DNA of 64,000 nucleotides from Hoeflea sp. Its GTDB lineage: Bacteria; Pseudomonadota; Alphaproteobacteria; Rhizobiales; Rhizobiaceae. This document shows, piece after piece, positions 21,271 through 30,645 of the stretch. Each line of letters begins with the position of its first letter. Position 1 is the stretch's first letter. The notes under the pieces were generated by a model. It was not told the DNA's origin and searched no databases. It saw nothing but the letters and a program-made list of their open reading frames with translations. The stretch spans positions 1 through 64,000 of the forward strand of contig NZ_JAUXOD010000137.1 in NCBI RefSeq assembly GCF_030682515.1. The letters are read 5' to 3'. The position numbers were made by a program, and so were the translations under genes.

Positions 21271-21648
21271 ATGGTCAAACCGACGGGTGAACTGACATTG
21301 CGCACGCTGGCCATGCCCGCCGACGCCAATGCGGCGGGCGATATTTTCGGCGGATGGGTGATGGCGCAGATGGATCTGGCCTGCGGCATCCGCGCCGCCG
21401 AACGGGCACGGGGCCGCGTCGTCACCGCCGCCGTCAACGAAATGTCCTTCGCCATGCCGGTCAAGATCGGCGACACGCTGTGCATCTACACCGACATCGT
21501 CAAGGTCGGCCGCACCTCGATGACGCTTCTGGTCGAGGCCTGGGCGCAGCGCTATCTGTCGCCGCGGATGGACAAGGTGACCAACGCGCTGTTCGTCATG
21601 GTGGCGCTGGACGCGAGCAGCAAGCCGACGCCGCTGCCGCCCGAGTAA
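21271..21648 (+). CDS. Acyl-CoA thioesterase (YciA/BACH-type hotdog fold)
   Basis: LRTLAMPADANAAGDIFGGWVMAQMDLACG, VGDTL-type FAMPVKIGDTLCIYTDI. Confidence 0.9.
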   Translation: MVKPTGELTLRTLAMPADANAAGDIFGGWVMAQMDLACGIRAAERARGRVVTAAVNEMSFAMPVKIGDTLCIYTDIVKVGRTSMTLLVEAWAQRYLSPRMDKVTNALFVMVALDASSKPTPLPPE

Positions 21649-21650
21649 GG

Positions 21651-22430
21651 TCAGGCCGGGGCGGCCCCGCCCTTCATCTCATAGAGGAAGAGCCTCGTCT
21701 TGCGCCGGTCCGGCAGTTCCCAGATCTCGTCGGCCTCGACATCGGGGACGGCGAAACTGTTGGACACGAGCAGGCTGCCGGGCTTCATCTCGCCCATGGC
21801 TTTCCTGTACAGCGCGGGCATCGGTTCGGGCGACAGAAACACATAGACAATATCCTCGCCGGAAATGTCGGCCGCCCAGATGTCCTGCCGAGCGATCCGT
21901 CCGCGACCCGTGAGCTTCGACATCAGGGCCGACACCAGCCAGACCATCGGCGCCGATTCGACGCCGCAGGCGATCCGGCCTTCGCCGTCAAGCCGCCGCA
22001 CAACGCCGCCAAGGCCGGAGCCGAGATCGGTGAAGCGGGTGCCGCCGCGTTGCCGCATCAGCGACAGCAGCGCCTCGGTGGTCTGGCTGTTGGAGAGATA
22101 GAGCGGCACCCGCTCGCGCGCCGTATTGGAAAAGACAAGGTAGAGCAGCAGAAAGGCCACGCCGAACGGCCAGGCGGGCAGTTCGCCGGCATGCAGGGCG
22201 AGCGCCATGGCGGGCGGAAACCCGAGACTGATCCACACCCACCACACCGGCAGCCCGATGAGCTTCGTCACCAGGGCCGCGCCGGCGCTTTGCAGCGCCA
22301 GCGAGACCCAGAACAGCGTGCCGGCATCGATGACGCCGTGGAGCGCCAGACGCAGGGCGATCACGACCACGCCGGCGACGAGCTGGGCGATGGCCGCGCC
22401 GAGGATCGGATAGGTACGAAGTGCGCGCAT
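21651..22430 (-). CDS. Class I SAM-dependent methyltransferase, membrane associated
   Basis: FTDLGSGLGGVVRRL motif I, GVESAPMVWLVS, DIVYVFLSPEPM; N-terminal TM helices. Confidence 0.75.
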   Translation of the reverse strand: MRALRTYPILGAAIAQLVAGVVVIALRLALHGVIDAGTLFWVSLALQSAGAALVTKLIGLPVWWVWISLGFPPAMALALHAGELPAWPFGVAFLLLYLVFSNTARERVPLYLSNSQTTEALLSLMRQRGGTRFTDLGSGLGGVVRRLDGEGRIACGVESAPMVWLVSALMSKLTGRGRIARQDIWAADISGEDIVYVFLSPEPMPALYRKAMGEMKPGSLLVSNSFAVPDVEADEIWELPDRRKTRLFLYEMKGGAAPA

Positions 22431-22470
22431 GGCCCGTCCTGGTGGGTGAGTTTGTGGCTGCATGAAGGGC

Positions 22471-23466
22471 TCAGGCGGCCGCGGTCAAGTCTCTCGAATC
22501 GATCTCGGCGAAGGCTGCCGCGATCACCTCCGGCCCCGCCCCCGGCCGGGCCGCGTCCGTCGACAGGATCTGCCGGAACCGGCGCGCGCCGCGCACGCCC
22601 TGGAACAGCCCGACCATGTGCCGCGTGACATGGCCAAGCCGTCCGCCGGATGCCAGGTGACGGGCCGCGTAGTCCATCATCGTGTCCCGGACAAGGGTCC
22701 AGTCGGTCTCCGGCACATCCATGCCGTAAATCGTCCGGTCAACCTCGGCCAACAGCGACGCATTGTGATAGGCGGCGCGGCCCAGCATGACGCCGTCCAC
22801 ATGATTCAAATGCTCAAGGGCTTGATTCAGATCGGCAATTCCGCCATTTATCCCGATGAAAACATTGGGATATTCCTGCTTCAACCGGTACACGAGCCCA
22901 TAGTCGAGGGGCGGAATGTCGCGGTTTTCCTTGGGTGAGAGACCTTCGAGCCAGGCCTTGCGGGCATGCACCCAGACGGCGTCGGCGCCCGCCTCGACGA
23001 CCGCGCGGACGAGGTCCCGGAGCGCGACCTCGGGGTCCTGTTCGTCCACTCCGATGCGGCACTTGACCGTGACGGGAACATAGGAAGCCGCCTTCATCGC
23101 CGCCACGCAGGAGGCAACCAGCCCGGGCTCGCGCATCAGGCAGGCGCCGAACGCGCCCGATTGCACCCGGTCGGAGGGACAGCCGACATTGAGGTTGATC
23201 TCGTCATAAAAGAAGGGGACTGCAAGCCGCACCGCCTCTGCGAGCTTCTCGGGCTCCGAGCCGCCCAGCTGCAGCGCCACCGGATGCTCGGCCGCGTCAA
23301 AACCCAGCAGCCGCTCGGTATCGCCATGGATGATCCCGTCGGCCACCACCATCTCGGTGTAGAGCAGCGCCTGCCGCGACAGCTGCCGGTGAAAGAACCG
23401 GCAATGCCTGTCCGTCCAGTCGATCATCGGCGCAACGGCGAATATCTTGTCCTGCGTGCTCACCAT
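22471..23466 (-). CDS. dusA: tRNA-dihydrouridine(20/20a) synthase
   Basis: FAVAPMIDWTDRHCRFFHRQLS, LQLGGSEPEKLAEA, NLNVGCPSDRVQSGAFGACLM, VWVHARKAWLEGLSPKENRDIPPL; start at ATG 23466. Confidence 0.95.
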   Translation of the reverse strand: MVSTQDKIFAVAPMIDWTDRHCRFFHRQLSRQALLYTEMVVADGIIHGDTERLLGFDAAEHPVALQLGGSEPEKLAEAVRLAVPFFYDEINLNVGCPSDRVQSGAFGACLMREPGLVASCVAAMKAASYVPVTVKCRIGVDEQDPEVALRDLVRAVVEAGADAVWVHARKAWLEGLSPKENRDIPPLDYGLVYRLKQEYPNVFIGINGGIADLNQALEHLNHVDGVMLGRAAYHNASLLAEVDRTIYGMDVPETDWTLVRDTMMDYAARHLASGGRLGHVTRHMVGLFQGVRGARRFRQILSTDAARPGAGPEVIAAAFAEIDSRDLTAAA

Positions 23467-23634
23467 GTCCTGACACATTTGACGAGGGCGTCCGACCGAC
23501 ACCATGATAGGCCATGGGGATCGGACAGAGCGGCTGTTTAGCCCATTTGCGCCTTCCATGCACCGGTTTTTACGCGGAATCAGAAGATCGGCGCGCAGGC
23601 GGGCGCTACAACTATCCCCATGAACTAGTAACAT

Positions 23635-23678
23635 ATGCAACAAATGCCTTGACATCGTTGCGAATGCAACAAATTCTA
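23635..23678 (+). promoter_or_regulatory. Candidate hmgA promoter/operator
   Basis: 11-bp direct repeat ATGCAACAAAT at 23635 and 23664 (29-bp period), TTGACA at 23649-23654 between them, inverted repeat GTTGC-n4-GCAAC at 23657-23670. Confidence 0.55.
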
Positions 23679-23725
23679 CGAAGGCCAGACCGCGCCGGTG
23701 CGCCGGATCTAGAGGAGACCCCGCC

Positions 23726-25096
23726 ATGACCAGCCCTGCCCTGCCCCAAGGATTGATCCGCGCCGTGGACACCACGGGCACGATGCCGGGCTACATGCCC
23801 GGCTTCGGCAATGATTTCGAGACCGAGGCGCTGCCCGGCGCGCTGCCGCAGGGCCGGAACTCGCCGCAAAAATGCAATTACGGGCTCTACGGCGAACAGC
23901 TCTCCGGCACAGCCTTCACTGCACCCAGCCACCAGAACGAGCGGACCTGGTGCTACCGCATCCGCCCCTCGGTCAAGCATTCCGGCCGCTACGAGAAGAT
24001 CGCGCTGCCCTACTGGAAGTCGGCGCCCAATGTCGATCCCGACGTCATTTCGCTCGGCCAGTACCGCTGGGATCCGGTCCCCCATTCCGACGCACCGCTC
24101 ACCTGGCTCACCGGCATGCGCACCATGACGACGGCGGGCGACGTCAACACCCAGGTCGGCATGGCGAGCCACATCTATCTGGTCACGAAATCTATGGTGG
24201 ACGCGTATTTCTATTCCGCCGACAGCGAGCTGCTGATCGTGCCCCAGGAAGGCCGGCTGCGTTTCTGCACCGAGCTCGGCGTGATCGATCTGGAACCCAG
24301 CGAGATCGCCATCATCCCGCGCGGTCTGGTCTACCGGGTCGAACTCCTCGACGGTCCGGCGCGCGGCTTTGTCTGCGAGAATTACGGCCAGAAGTTCGAA
24401 TTGCCCGGGCGCGGGCCGATCGGCGCCAACTGCATGGCCAACCGCCGCGATTTCAAGACGCCGGTCGCGGCCTACGAGGACCGCGAGGTCCCCTCGGTCC
24501 TCACCATCAAGTGGTGCGGTCAGTTCCATGAGACCCGCATCGGCCATTCACCGCTCGACGTCGTCGCCTGGCACGGCAATTACGCGCCGGTCAAATACGA
24601 CATGCGCAATTACTGCCCGATCGGGGCGATCCTGTTCGACCATCCCGATCCGTCGATCTTCACCGTGCTCACCGCCCCTTCCGGCGTCCCCGGCACCGCC
24701 AACATCGATTTCGTGCTGTTCCGCGAGCGCTGGATGACCATGGAGAACACCTTCCGCCCGCCCTGGTATCACAAGAACATCATGTCCGAGCTGATGGGCA
24801 ACATCTATGGCGAATACGACGCCAAGCCGCAGGGCTTTATCCCGGGCGGGATCAGCCTGCACAACATGATGCTGCCGCACGGGCCCGACAACGAGGCCTT
24901 CGAGAAGGCCACCCACAGCGAGCTCAAGCCGCACAAGCTCGACAACACCATGTCCTTCATGTTCGAAACCCGGTTCCCGCAGCATTTGACCGCCTTCGCC
25001 GCCAACGAAGCGCCGCTGCAGGATGACTATATCGAATGCTGGGACAGTCTGGAGAAGCATTTCGACGGAACCATCGAAGGCAACTGGGGCAAGTAG
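23726..25096 (+). CDS. hmgA: Homogentisate 1,2-dioxygenase
   Basis: [68 protein letters not shown]. Confidence 0.97.
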   Translation: MTSPALPQGLIRAVDTTGTMPGYMPGFGNDFETEALPGALPQGRNSPQKCNYGLYGEQLSGTAFTAPSHQNERTWCYRIRPSVKHSGRYEKIALPYWKSAPNVDPDVISLGQYRWDPVPHSDAPLTWLTGMRTMTTAGDVNTQVGMASHIYLVTKSMVDAYFYSADSELLIVPQEGRLRFCTELGVIDLEPSEIAIIPRGLVYRVELLDGPARGFVCENYGQKFELPGRGPIGANCMANRRDFKTPVAAYEDREVPSVLTIKWCGQFHETRIGHSPLDVVAWHGNYAPVKYDMRNYCPIGAILFDHPDPSIFTVLTAPSGVPGTANIDFVLFRERWMTMENTFRPPWYHKNIMSELMGNIYGEYDAKPQGFIPGGISLHNMMLPHGPDNEAFEKATHSELKPHKLDNTMSFMFETRFPQHLTAFAANEAPLQDDYIECWDSLEKHFDGTIEGNWGK

Positions 25097-25238
25097 CCCA
25101 GCCGCCATCGGCGGCGGTCGCTCGGATCCGCCATGGATCCGGCGCGAGGTGCCAGACAGCATGTGACGGCCGCAGCGGCAGCATCCCGCCTGCGGCCGAT
25201 CTGCCCGAACGGGCGAGACAACATCGAGGAACACCAAA

Positions 25239-26189
25239 ATGGCCAAGGCATTCGCGTCGCAAGGCGACATGGCAGACAAGAAGATCAGCTTCACGAAGAT
25301 CGGCGAAGGCCTCTACGCCTTCACCGCCGAGGGCGACCCGAACACCGGCGTCATCATCGGCGACGACAGCGTCATGATCGTCGAGGCGCAGGCGACGCCA
25401 CGGCTCGCGCGCAAGGTGATCGACTGCGTCCGCTCGGTCACCGACAAGCCGATCAGCCATGTGGTGCTGACCCATTACCATGCCGTGCGCGTGCTCGGCG
25501 CCTCGGCCTATGGCGCGCGCGAGATCATCATGTCCGACACCGCGGCCGCCATGGTCGAGGAGCGCGGACAGGAGGACTGGGACAGCGAATTCGGCCGCTT
25601 CCCGCGCCTGTTCCAGGGCCATGAGGAAATCCCGGGCCTGACCCGCCCGACCACCACCTTCTCGGACCAGATGACGGTCTATCTCGGCAAGCGCCGCGTC
25701 GACATCATGAAGCTCGGACGCGCCCACACCGCCGGCGACGCGGTCATCTGGGTTCCGGATGAAGAGGTGATGTTCACCGGCGACATCGTCGAATACCATT
25801 CCGCCTGCTATTGCGGCGACGGCCATTTTGCCGACTGGCCCGAAACGCTGGCCAACATCGCCGCCTTCGAGCCCAAAAGCATCGCGCCCGGACGCGGCGA
25901 CGCGCTGGTGGGCGAGGAGATGGTGGCGAGAGCGCTGGCCGCCACCGCCGATTTCGTCGAGAGCACGTACCGCCCGGTGGCGCGGATCGTGGCGCGCGGC
26001 GGCACACTCAAGGAAGCCTGGGACGCCGTGCGCGCCGCCTGCGATCCAAAATTCGCCGACTACGCCATCTACGAGCACTGCCTGCCCTTCAACGTTGCCC
26101 GCGCCTATGACGAGGCCCGCGGCATCGACACGCCCCGGATCTGGACCGCCGAGCGCGACAAGGCCATGTGGGAGGCCCTTCAGGGCTGA
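25239..26189 (+). CDS. MBL-fold metallo-hydrolase with non-canonical metal motif
   Basis: GVIIGDDSVMIVEAQATP, LTHYHAVRVLGASAYGA, HTAGDAVIW, MFTGDIVEY. Confidence 0.85.
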   Translation: MAKAFASQGDMADKKISFTKIGEGLYAFTAEGDPNTGVIIGDDSVMIVEAQATPRLARKVIDCVRSVTDKPISHVVLTHYHAVRVLGASAYGAREIIMSDTAAAMVEERGQEDWDSEFGRFPRLFQGHEEIPGLTRPTTTFSDQMTVYLGKRRVDIMKLGRAHTAGDAVIWVPDEEVMFTGDIVEYHSACYCGDGHFADWPETLANIAAFEPKSIAPGRGDALVGEEMVARALAATADFVESTYRPVARIVARGGTLKEAWDAVRAACDPKFADYAIYEHCLPFNVARAYDEARGIDTPRIWTAERDKAMWEALQG

Positions 26190-26220
26190 CCGGAAACAGT
26201 CCCCTGGGAGGAGGACATAT

Positions 26221-27846
26221 ATGCTGCAGGATCGCTACTCGCTGGCCTTCAGGCTCTACCCCTATCAGCGCGCCGCCGATCAGGACGCGCCCGCCCCCGT
26301 CCGCCATCAGGTGGTGGTGGGCGGCGCGGGGCCGATCGGCTTGGCCATGGCGCTCGATCTCGGCCGCCAGGGCATTCCCGTGCTGGTTCTCGACGACCAC
26401 GAGGGGATCGGCCAGGGCAGCCGCGCCATCTGCTTTTCCAAGCGGTCGCTCGAGATCGCCGACCGCTATGGCTGCGGCGACGCCATGCTCGAGAAGGGCG
26501 TCATCTGGAACGTGGGCAAGGTCTTCCACGACGACCGGCAGGTGTTCGAATTCAATCTGCTGCCCGAAGAGGGCCACAAATACCCGGCCTTCATCAACCT
26601 CCAGCAGCCCTATTTCGAGCGCTTCCTCTACGAGCAGATCGAGGCCGAGCGCGCCCGTGGCGCGCCGATCGAGATCCGCGGCAGAAACCGCATCGATGCG
26701 GTCGAGGACAGGGGCGATCACGTCGAACTGAGCGTGATGACGTCGGACGGCCCCTATGCGCTTGAAGCCCAATGGCTGATCGCCTGCGACGGCGCCAATT
26801 CGCCGATCCGCGGCATGCTTGGCCTCGACTTCGAAGGCCGCGTGTTCCAGGACAGCTTTCTGATTGCCGACATCAGGATGACATCGGCGAGTTTTCCGAC
26901 CGAACGCTGGTTCTGGTTCGAACCCTGGTTCAAGTCAGGGGCTTCGACGCTGCTGCACAAGCAGCCCGACGACATCTGGCGCGTGGATTTCCAGATCGGC
27001 TGGGATGTCGACCGCAAGGAGGAGATGAAGCCCGAGAACATCCGCCGCCGGCTCGACGCCATGCTCGGCGCGGACGTGGAGTACGACATCGTCTGGTCCT
27101 CGATCTACACTTTCCAGTGCCGGCGCATGCGCAAGTTCCACCATGGGCGGGTGGTCTTCGCCGGCGATTCGGCGCACCAGGTCTCCCCCTTCGGCGCGCG
27201 CGGCGCCAATTCCGGCATGCAGGACGTCGACAATCTCGGCTGGAAGCTCGGCCTGGTGATCAGGGGCGAGGCTCCCGAAACGCTGATCGACAGCTACAAC
27301 GAGGAGCGGATCCACGGCGCCGACGAGAACATCCTCAACTCGACGCGCGCAACCGACTTCATCACACCCAAGTCGAAGATCAGCCACATTTTCCGCAACG
27401 CGGTGCTCGATCTCGCCGAGACCCTCCCCTTCGCCCGCAGCCTCGTCAATTCGGGCCGCCTGTCGGTGCCCTGCACCTATGACGGGCTATGCCTCAACGG
27501 CCCGGACGAGCTTCCCGGCGGCCCCGCCCGCACACGCACCGGCAGCGCCTGCCCCGATGTCCCGCTGGAGGACGGCTTTCTCCTCAACCGCCTGGGCACC
27601 GGCTTCATGATCCTGACCATCGACGCCGACGCGCCCGACAGCATTGAGGAAGACGGGATCACCGCCCTCCGCCTCCCGCTTGCCCTAAAGGATGACCCGA
27701 CCGGCGCGCTCACGGACCGCTATCTCGGCAGTTCGCGGTCCGCCGTCTACCTCATCCGGCCCGACCAGCATGTCGCCGCGCGCTGGCAGCGATATGATGA
27801 GGGCGCCCTGCGCAAGGCCCTGCGCACAGCCTGCGGAAAGGACTGA
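26221..27846 (+). CDS. FAD-dependent aromatic monooxygenase (MhpA/3-HPP hydroxylase-like)
   Basis: VVVGGAGPIGLAMALDLGRQGIPVLVLDD (GxGxxG), ACDGANSPIRGML, FAGDSAHQVSPFGARGANSGMQDVDNLGWKL. Confidence 0.92.
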   Translation: MLQDRYSLAFRLYPYQRAADQDAPAPVRHQVVVGGAGPIGLAMALDLGRQGIPVLVLDDHEGIGQGSRAICFSKRSLEIADRYGCGDAMLEKGVIWNVGKVFHDDRQVFEFNLLPEEGHKYPAFINLQQPYFERFLYEQIEAERARGAPIEIRGRNRIDAVEDRGDHVELSVMTSDGPYALEAQWLIACDGANSPIRGMLGLDFEGRVFQDSFLIADIRMTSASFPTERWFWFEPWFKSGASTLLHKQPDDIWRVDFQIGWDVDRKEEMKPENIRRRLDAMLGADVEYDIVWSSIYTFQCRRMRKFHHGRVVFAGDSAHQVSPFGARGANSGMQDVDNLGWKLGLVIRGEAPETLIDSYNEERIHGADENILNSTRATDFITPKSKISHIFRNAVLDLAETLPFARSLVNSGRLSVPCTYDGLCLNGPDELPGGPARTRTGSACPDVPLEDGFLLNRLGTGFMILTIDADAPDSIEEDGITALRLPLALKDDPTGALTDRYLGSSRSAVYLIRPDQHVAARWQRYDEGALRKALRTACGKD

Positions 27847-27849
27847 ACC

Positions 27850-28047
27850 ATGGCCAAGCTCCTGACCTCGCTCAACATCGCCGCCCCGGACGAATTCTAC
27901 GAGCGGCTGATCCGCGCCCATGAGGGCCTGTCAGAGGAGGAAAGCGCTTCCTTCAACGCCCGGCTGATCCTGATCCTCGCCAATCACGTCGGCGACGCAG
28001 AGGTGTTGGCCGAGGCGTTGCAGACCGCCCGCAAGCCCGCGCCCTGA
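27850..28047 (+). CDS. DUF2783 domain-containing small protein
   Basis: LNIAAPDEFYERLIRAHEGLSEEESASFNARLILILANHVGD; immediately downstream of the FAD monooxygenase. Confidence 0.8.
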   Translation: MAKLLTSLNIAAPDEFYERLIRAHEGLSEEESASFNARLILILANHVGDAEVLAEALQTARKPAP

Positions 28048-28236
28048 CTGGCCGACTAAACCTCCATCCACGCCTGATCCCTCCGGCAGCGCCCGCGCGC
28101 CAGCCTCGCCTGCGTGCGGACCCACGGTGCAACCGCGACCCCCGAACGCGGGACCAGTGTTTGTCCGCACGGCCCGCTTTGCCGGGGAACCAGTTTCGCC
28201 AGCAGGCGTTGATCCCGCAAACCAGTGGAGAGAGTC

Positions 28237-28506
28237 ATGCCCTTGATGAAAAACGGTTCCATCATCGATCCTGTCGACGCTGAGGTCGGTGGCGACGACG
28301 ATATTGGCGGCATTGCCCAGACCATCACGTCGGACGACATCGACGCGATCCTGATGTCGCCATCGCCTGTCGACGAGCGGCTCGAGGCGTTGCGCGCGAT
28401 GCGCAGTGAACTCGAGGCAAGATCGCATGCCGACCGAGGCAATGACATCGCGCCGCTCATCAACCAGATCGATGCGGCCATAGCCCTGCTGTCGATGCGG
28501 GCTTGA
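28237..28506 (+). CDS. Small hypothetical acidic protein
   Basis: 89-aa ORF with ATG at 28237 after GGAGAGAG-type RBS; no family recognised. Confidence 0.6.
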   Translation: MPLMKNGSIIDPVDAEVGGDDDIGGIAQTITSDDIDAILMSPSPVDERLEALRAMRSELEARSHADRGNDIAPLINQIDAAIALLSMRA

Positions 28507-28535
28507 CACCAGGCACACCGAGAGGAGGACGACGC

Positions 28536-28817
28536 ATGGCCAGGAACAATCCCATAGAATCCACCGAGGAGACCGGTGCCTATCAAGCACCGCGCGACGG
28601 GGCCGCCTCCAGGCGGATGGCGGCGCACTTCAACAATGCCCAGGCCGTCAACGGCCGGGCCGATCGCAGCCGGCCGCCGTCAGCCAAGGGCGGTTCGATG
28701 CCCGCCTACGAGGAATGGACAAGGGACGCGCTCTACCAGCGCGCCCAGGATCTCGGCATCGAAGGCCGGTCGGCCATGTCCAAGGACGAACTGGTCGACG
28801 TCCTGCGCCGCACCTGA
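28536..28817 (+). CDS. Small protein with C-terminal Rho-N/SAP-like helical motif
   Basis: RDALYQRAQDLGIEGRSAMSKDELVDVLRRT; AGAGGAGG RBS before ATG 28536. Confidence 0.65.
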   Translation: MARNNPIESTEETGAYQAPRDGAASRRMAAHFNNAQAVNGRADRSRPPSAKGGSMPAYEEWTRDALYQRAQDLGIEGRSAMSKDELVDVLRRT

Positions 28818-28950
28818 AGCCCGGGTCGATCGCCCGCCCGTACGGCCGGGGTGAACCGGTCTCCGGCCGGGTCATTTTGAACGACTACGGAACTCAACCG
28901 TATTGCCTGCGTTGGTGACCCGTAAGTTCAAGAGATAAAGGAGCTGATCC

Positions 28951-29520
28951 ATGCCCACGATGGACAACGCGAAAATTCTGATCATGTCGACCCACGGCTT
29001 TGAACAGTCAGAACTCGAATACCCGCTCGAGCACCTCAAGAAGGCGGGCGCCACCGTTCACGTGGCCACGCCCGACGGCAAGCCGATCAGGGGCTGGGAC
29101 GAGAAGGACTGGGGCAAGTCGGTCGACGCCGACCTCAAGATTTCCGAGGTCAAGGTCGATGAGTACAACGCGCTGGTGCTGCCCGGCGGCCAGATCAACC
29201 CCGATGTGCTGCGCGTTGAGGAAAACGCCATCCAACTGGTTCGCAATTTCGTGTCGAGCGGCAAGATCGTGGCGGCTATCTGCCACGCACCATGGCTGTT
29301 GATTGAAGCCGGCGTCATCAAGGGACGTGAGGCGACCTCGTATCATTCGATCCGCACGGACATGGAAAATGCCGGCGCCAAATGGATCGACGCCGAGATC
29401 GCCATCGACAACGGCATCATCACCAGCCGTTCGCCCAAGGATCTGAAGGCCTTTGTCGCCAAGATCATCGAGGAAGTGCGTGAAGGCGACCATCAACGCA
29501 AGTCATTGAGCGCCGCCTGA
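28951..29520 (+). CDS. DJ-1/PfpI family type 1 glutamine amidotransferase
   Basis: ILIMSTHGFEQSELEYPLEHLKKAGATVHVATP, IVAAICHAPWLLIEAGVIKGREATS nucleophile elbow. Confidence 0.93.
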   Translation: MPTMDNAKILIMSTHGFEQSELEYPLEHLKKAGATVHVATPDGKPIRGWDEKDWGKSVDADLKISEVKVDEYNALVLPGGQINPDVLRVEENAIQLVRNFVSSGKIVAAICHAPWLLIEAGVIKGREATSYHSIRTDMENAGAKWIDAEIAIDNGIITSRSPKDLKAFVAKIIEEVREGDHQRKSLSAA

Positions 29521-29636
29521 TCCAGCGCTGCCTGTTCCGGAATACAGGGGGCCAGCCGTCCAGGCGGCGCCCCCCACACCCATTATGGGCCGTTACGTCA
29601 CGAAGATTTTTCATAACTCATTCAGCCGGAGCCTTC

Positions 29637-30047
29637 ATGTCAAACCAATCTGTTGCGCACAAAACACTCATCGTCGTCGGCACCGGAGAAGGCGCCAAAT
29701 TCTACCGGAATTCCGCCAAGGGCGGCGAGCTCAAGCTGCAGCACGAGCATGACCTCGAGCCCGGCGATCTGGCTGATGAGGGTCCGGCGGGCAAGCAGCC
29801 CGCCGACACATCGCCGAAGGAATCGATGGAAGCGACCTTCGCGAAGATCCTCGCCCATCACCTCTACGACCTCGCCCAGGCGCACAAGTTCGACGACCTC
29901 ATCCTCGTGCTTGATCCCGATACGCTCGGCGAAACCCGGCCAAGCCTGCATGTGAGCGTGACCGACAAGATCCGGCTGGAACTGCCCAAGACACTGACCA
30001 ACAGCAAGATCGAGGATATCGAGCGCTCGATCTTGGCCGCGATGTAA
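29637..30047 (+). CDS. Host attachment protein family (PF10116-like)
   Basis: LIVVGTGEGAKFYRN, FAKILAHHLYDLAQAHKFDDLILVLDPDTLGETRPSLHVSV. Confidence 0.75.
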   Translation: MSNQSVAHKTLIVVGTGEGAKFYRNSAKGGELKLQHEHDLEPGDLADEGPAGKQPADTSPKESMEATFAKILAHHLYDLAQAHKFDDLILVLDPDTLGETRPSLHVSVTDKIRLELPKTLTNSKIEDIERSILAAM

Positions 30048-30060
30048 GGCTATTGCCAGA

Positions 30061-30085
30061 CAGGCCGGGGCCCGTACCCGGCCTG
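30061..30085 (+). terminator. GC-rich hairpin downstream of the host attachment protein gene
   Basis: CAGGCCGGG-GCCCGTA-CCCGGCCTG followed by a pyrimidine-rich ccttctctcc, not a pure T-run. Confidence 0.45.
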
Positions 30086-30199
30086 CCTTCTCTCCCGCCC
30101 GTTCTCGGGAGCCGGTCTGACTCGCGCCTGCGCCGGTGGTTGCCTGATCGCGCCGCCCGTGCGAAATGTCGCTGCGAGGACGACAATCAGGGGGGATCA

Positions 30200-30625
30200 A
30201 TGACCGTCAGCTTCACGACCACGCGCATGCTTCATTTTGGCGACTGCGACATATCCGGCACCGCCTATTATCCGTCTTACCTTAACCTGCTCAACGGCGT
30301 GAACGAGGAGTTCTGGTCGGCGATCGGCTTTCCCTGGCACGAGATCATCTGGAAGGAGCGCTGGGGAACGCCCACGGTGCACCTGACCTGCGATTTCTCC
30401 AAGCCGTCCTTCTTTGGCGACACCCTGACCTTCGAGCTGACCGTCACCAAGGTCGGCCGTTCATCGATGACGGTCGAGCACACCGTGCTCTGCGACGGCG
30501 AGAAGCGCTGGACCAGCAAGCAGGTCCTGGCCGCGAGCCAGCTTGACGAGCACACGTCCATTCCCTGGCCCGACGCGGTGCGCGCCAAGCTGCGAACGTT
30601 CCTGCCCCAGGATCCGGCTGAATAA
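30200..30625 (+). CDS. Acyl-CoA thioesterase, 4-hydroxybenzoyl-CoA thioesterase-like hotdog fold
   Basis: FGDCDISGTAYYPSYLNLLNGVNEEFWSAIGFPW; ATG 30200. Confidence 0.85.
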   Translation: MTVSFTTTRMLHFGDCDISGTAYYPSYLNLLNGVNEEFWSAIGFPWHEIIWKERWGTPTVHLTCDFSKPSFFGDTLTFELTVTKVGRSSMTVEHTVLCDGEKRWTSKQVLAASQLDEHTSIPWPDAVRAKLRTFLPQDPAE

Positions 30626-30645
30626 GCTGGCGCTTAACCCCGCCG

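Noticed and set aside
25828-27846. N-terminal extension of the FAD monooxygenase ORF to 25828
   Set aside because: The extension overlaps the MBL gene in another frame and is low complexity; ATG 26221 with upstream gggaggagg RBS fits the Rossmann start.
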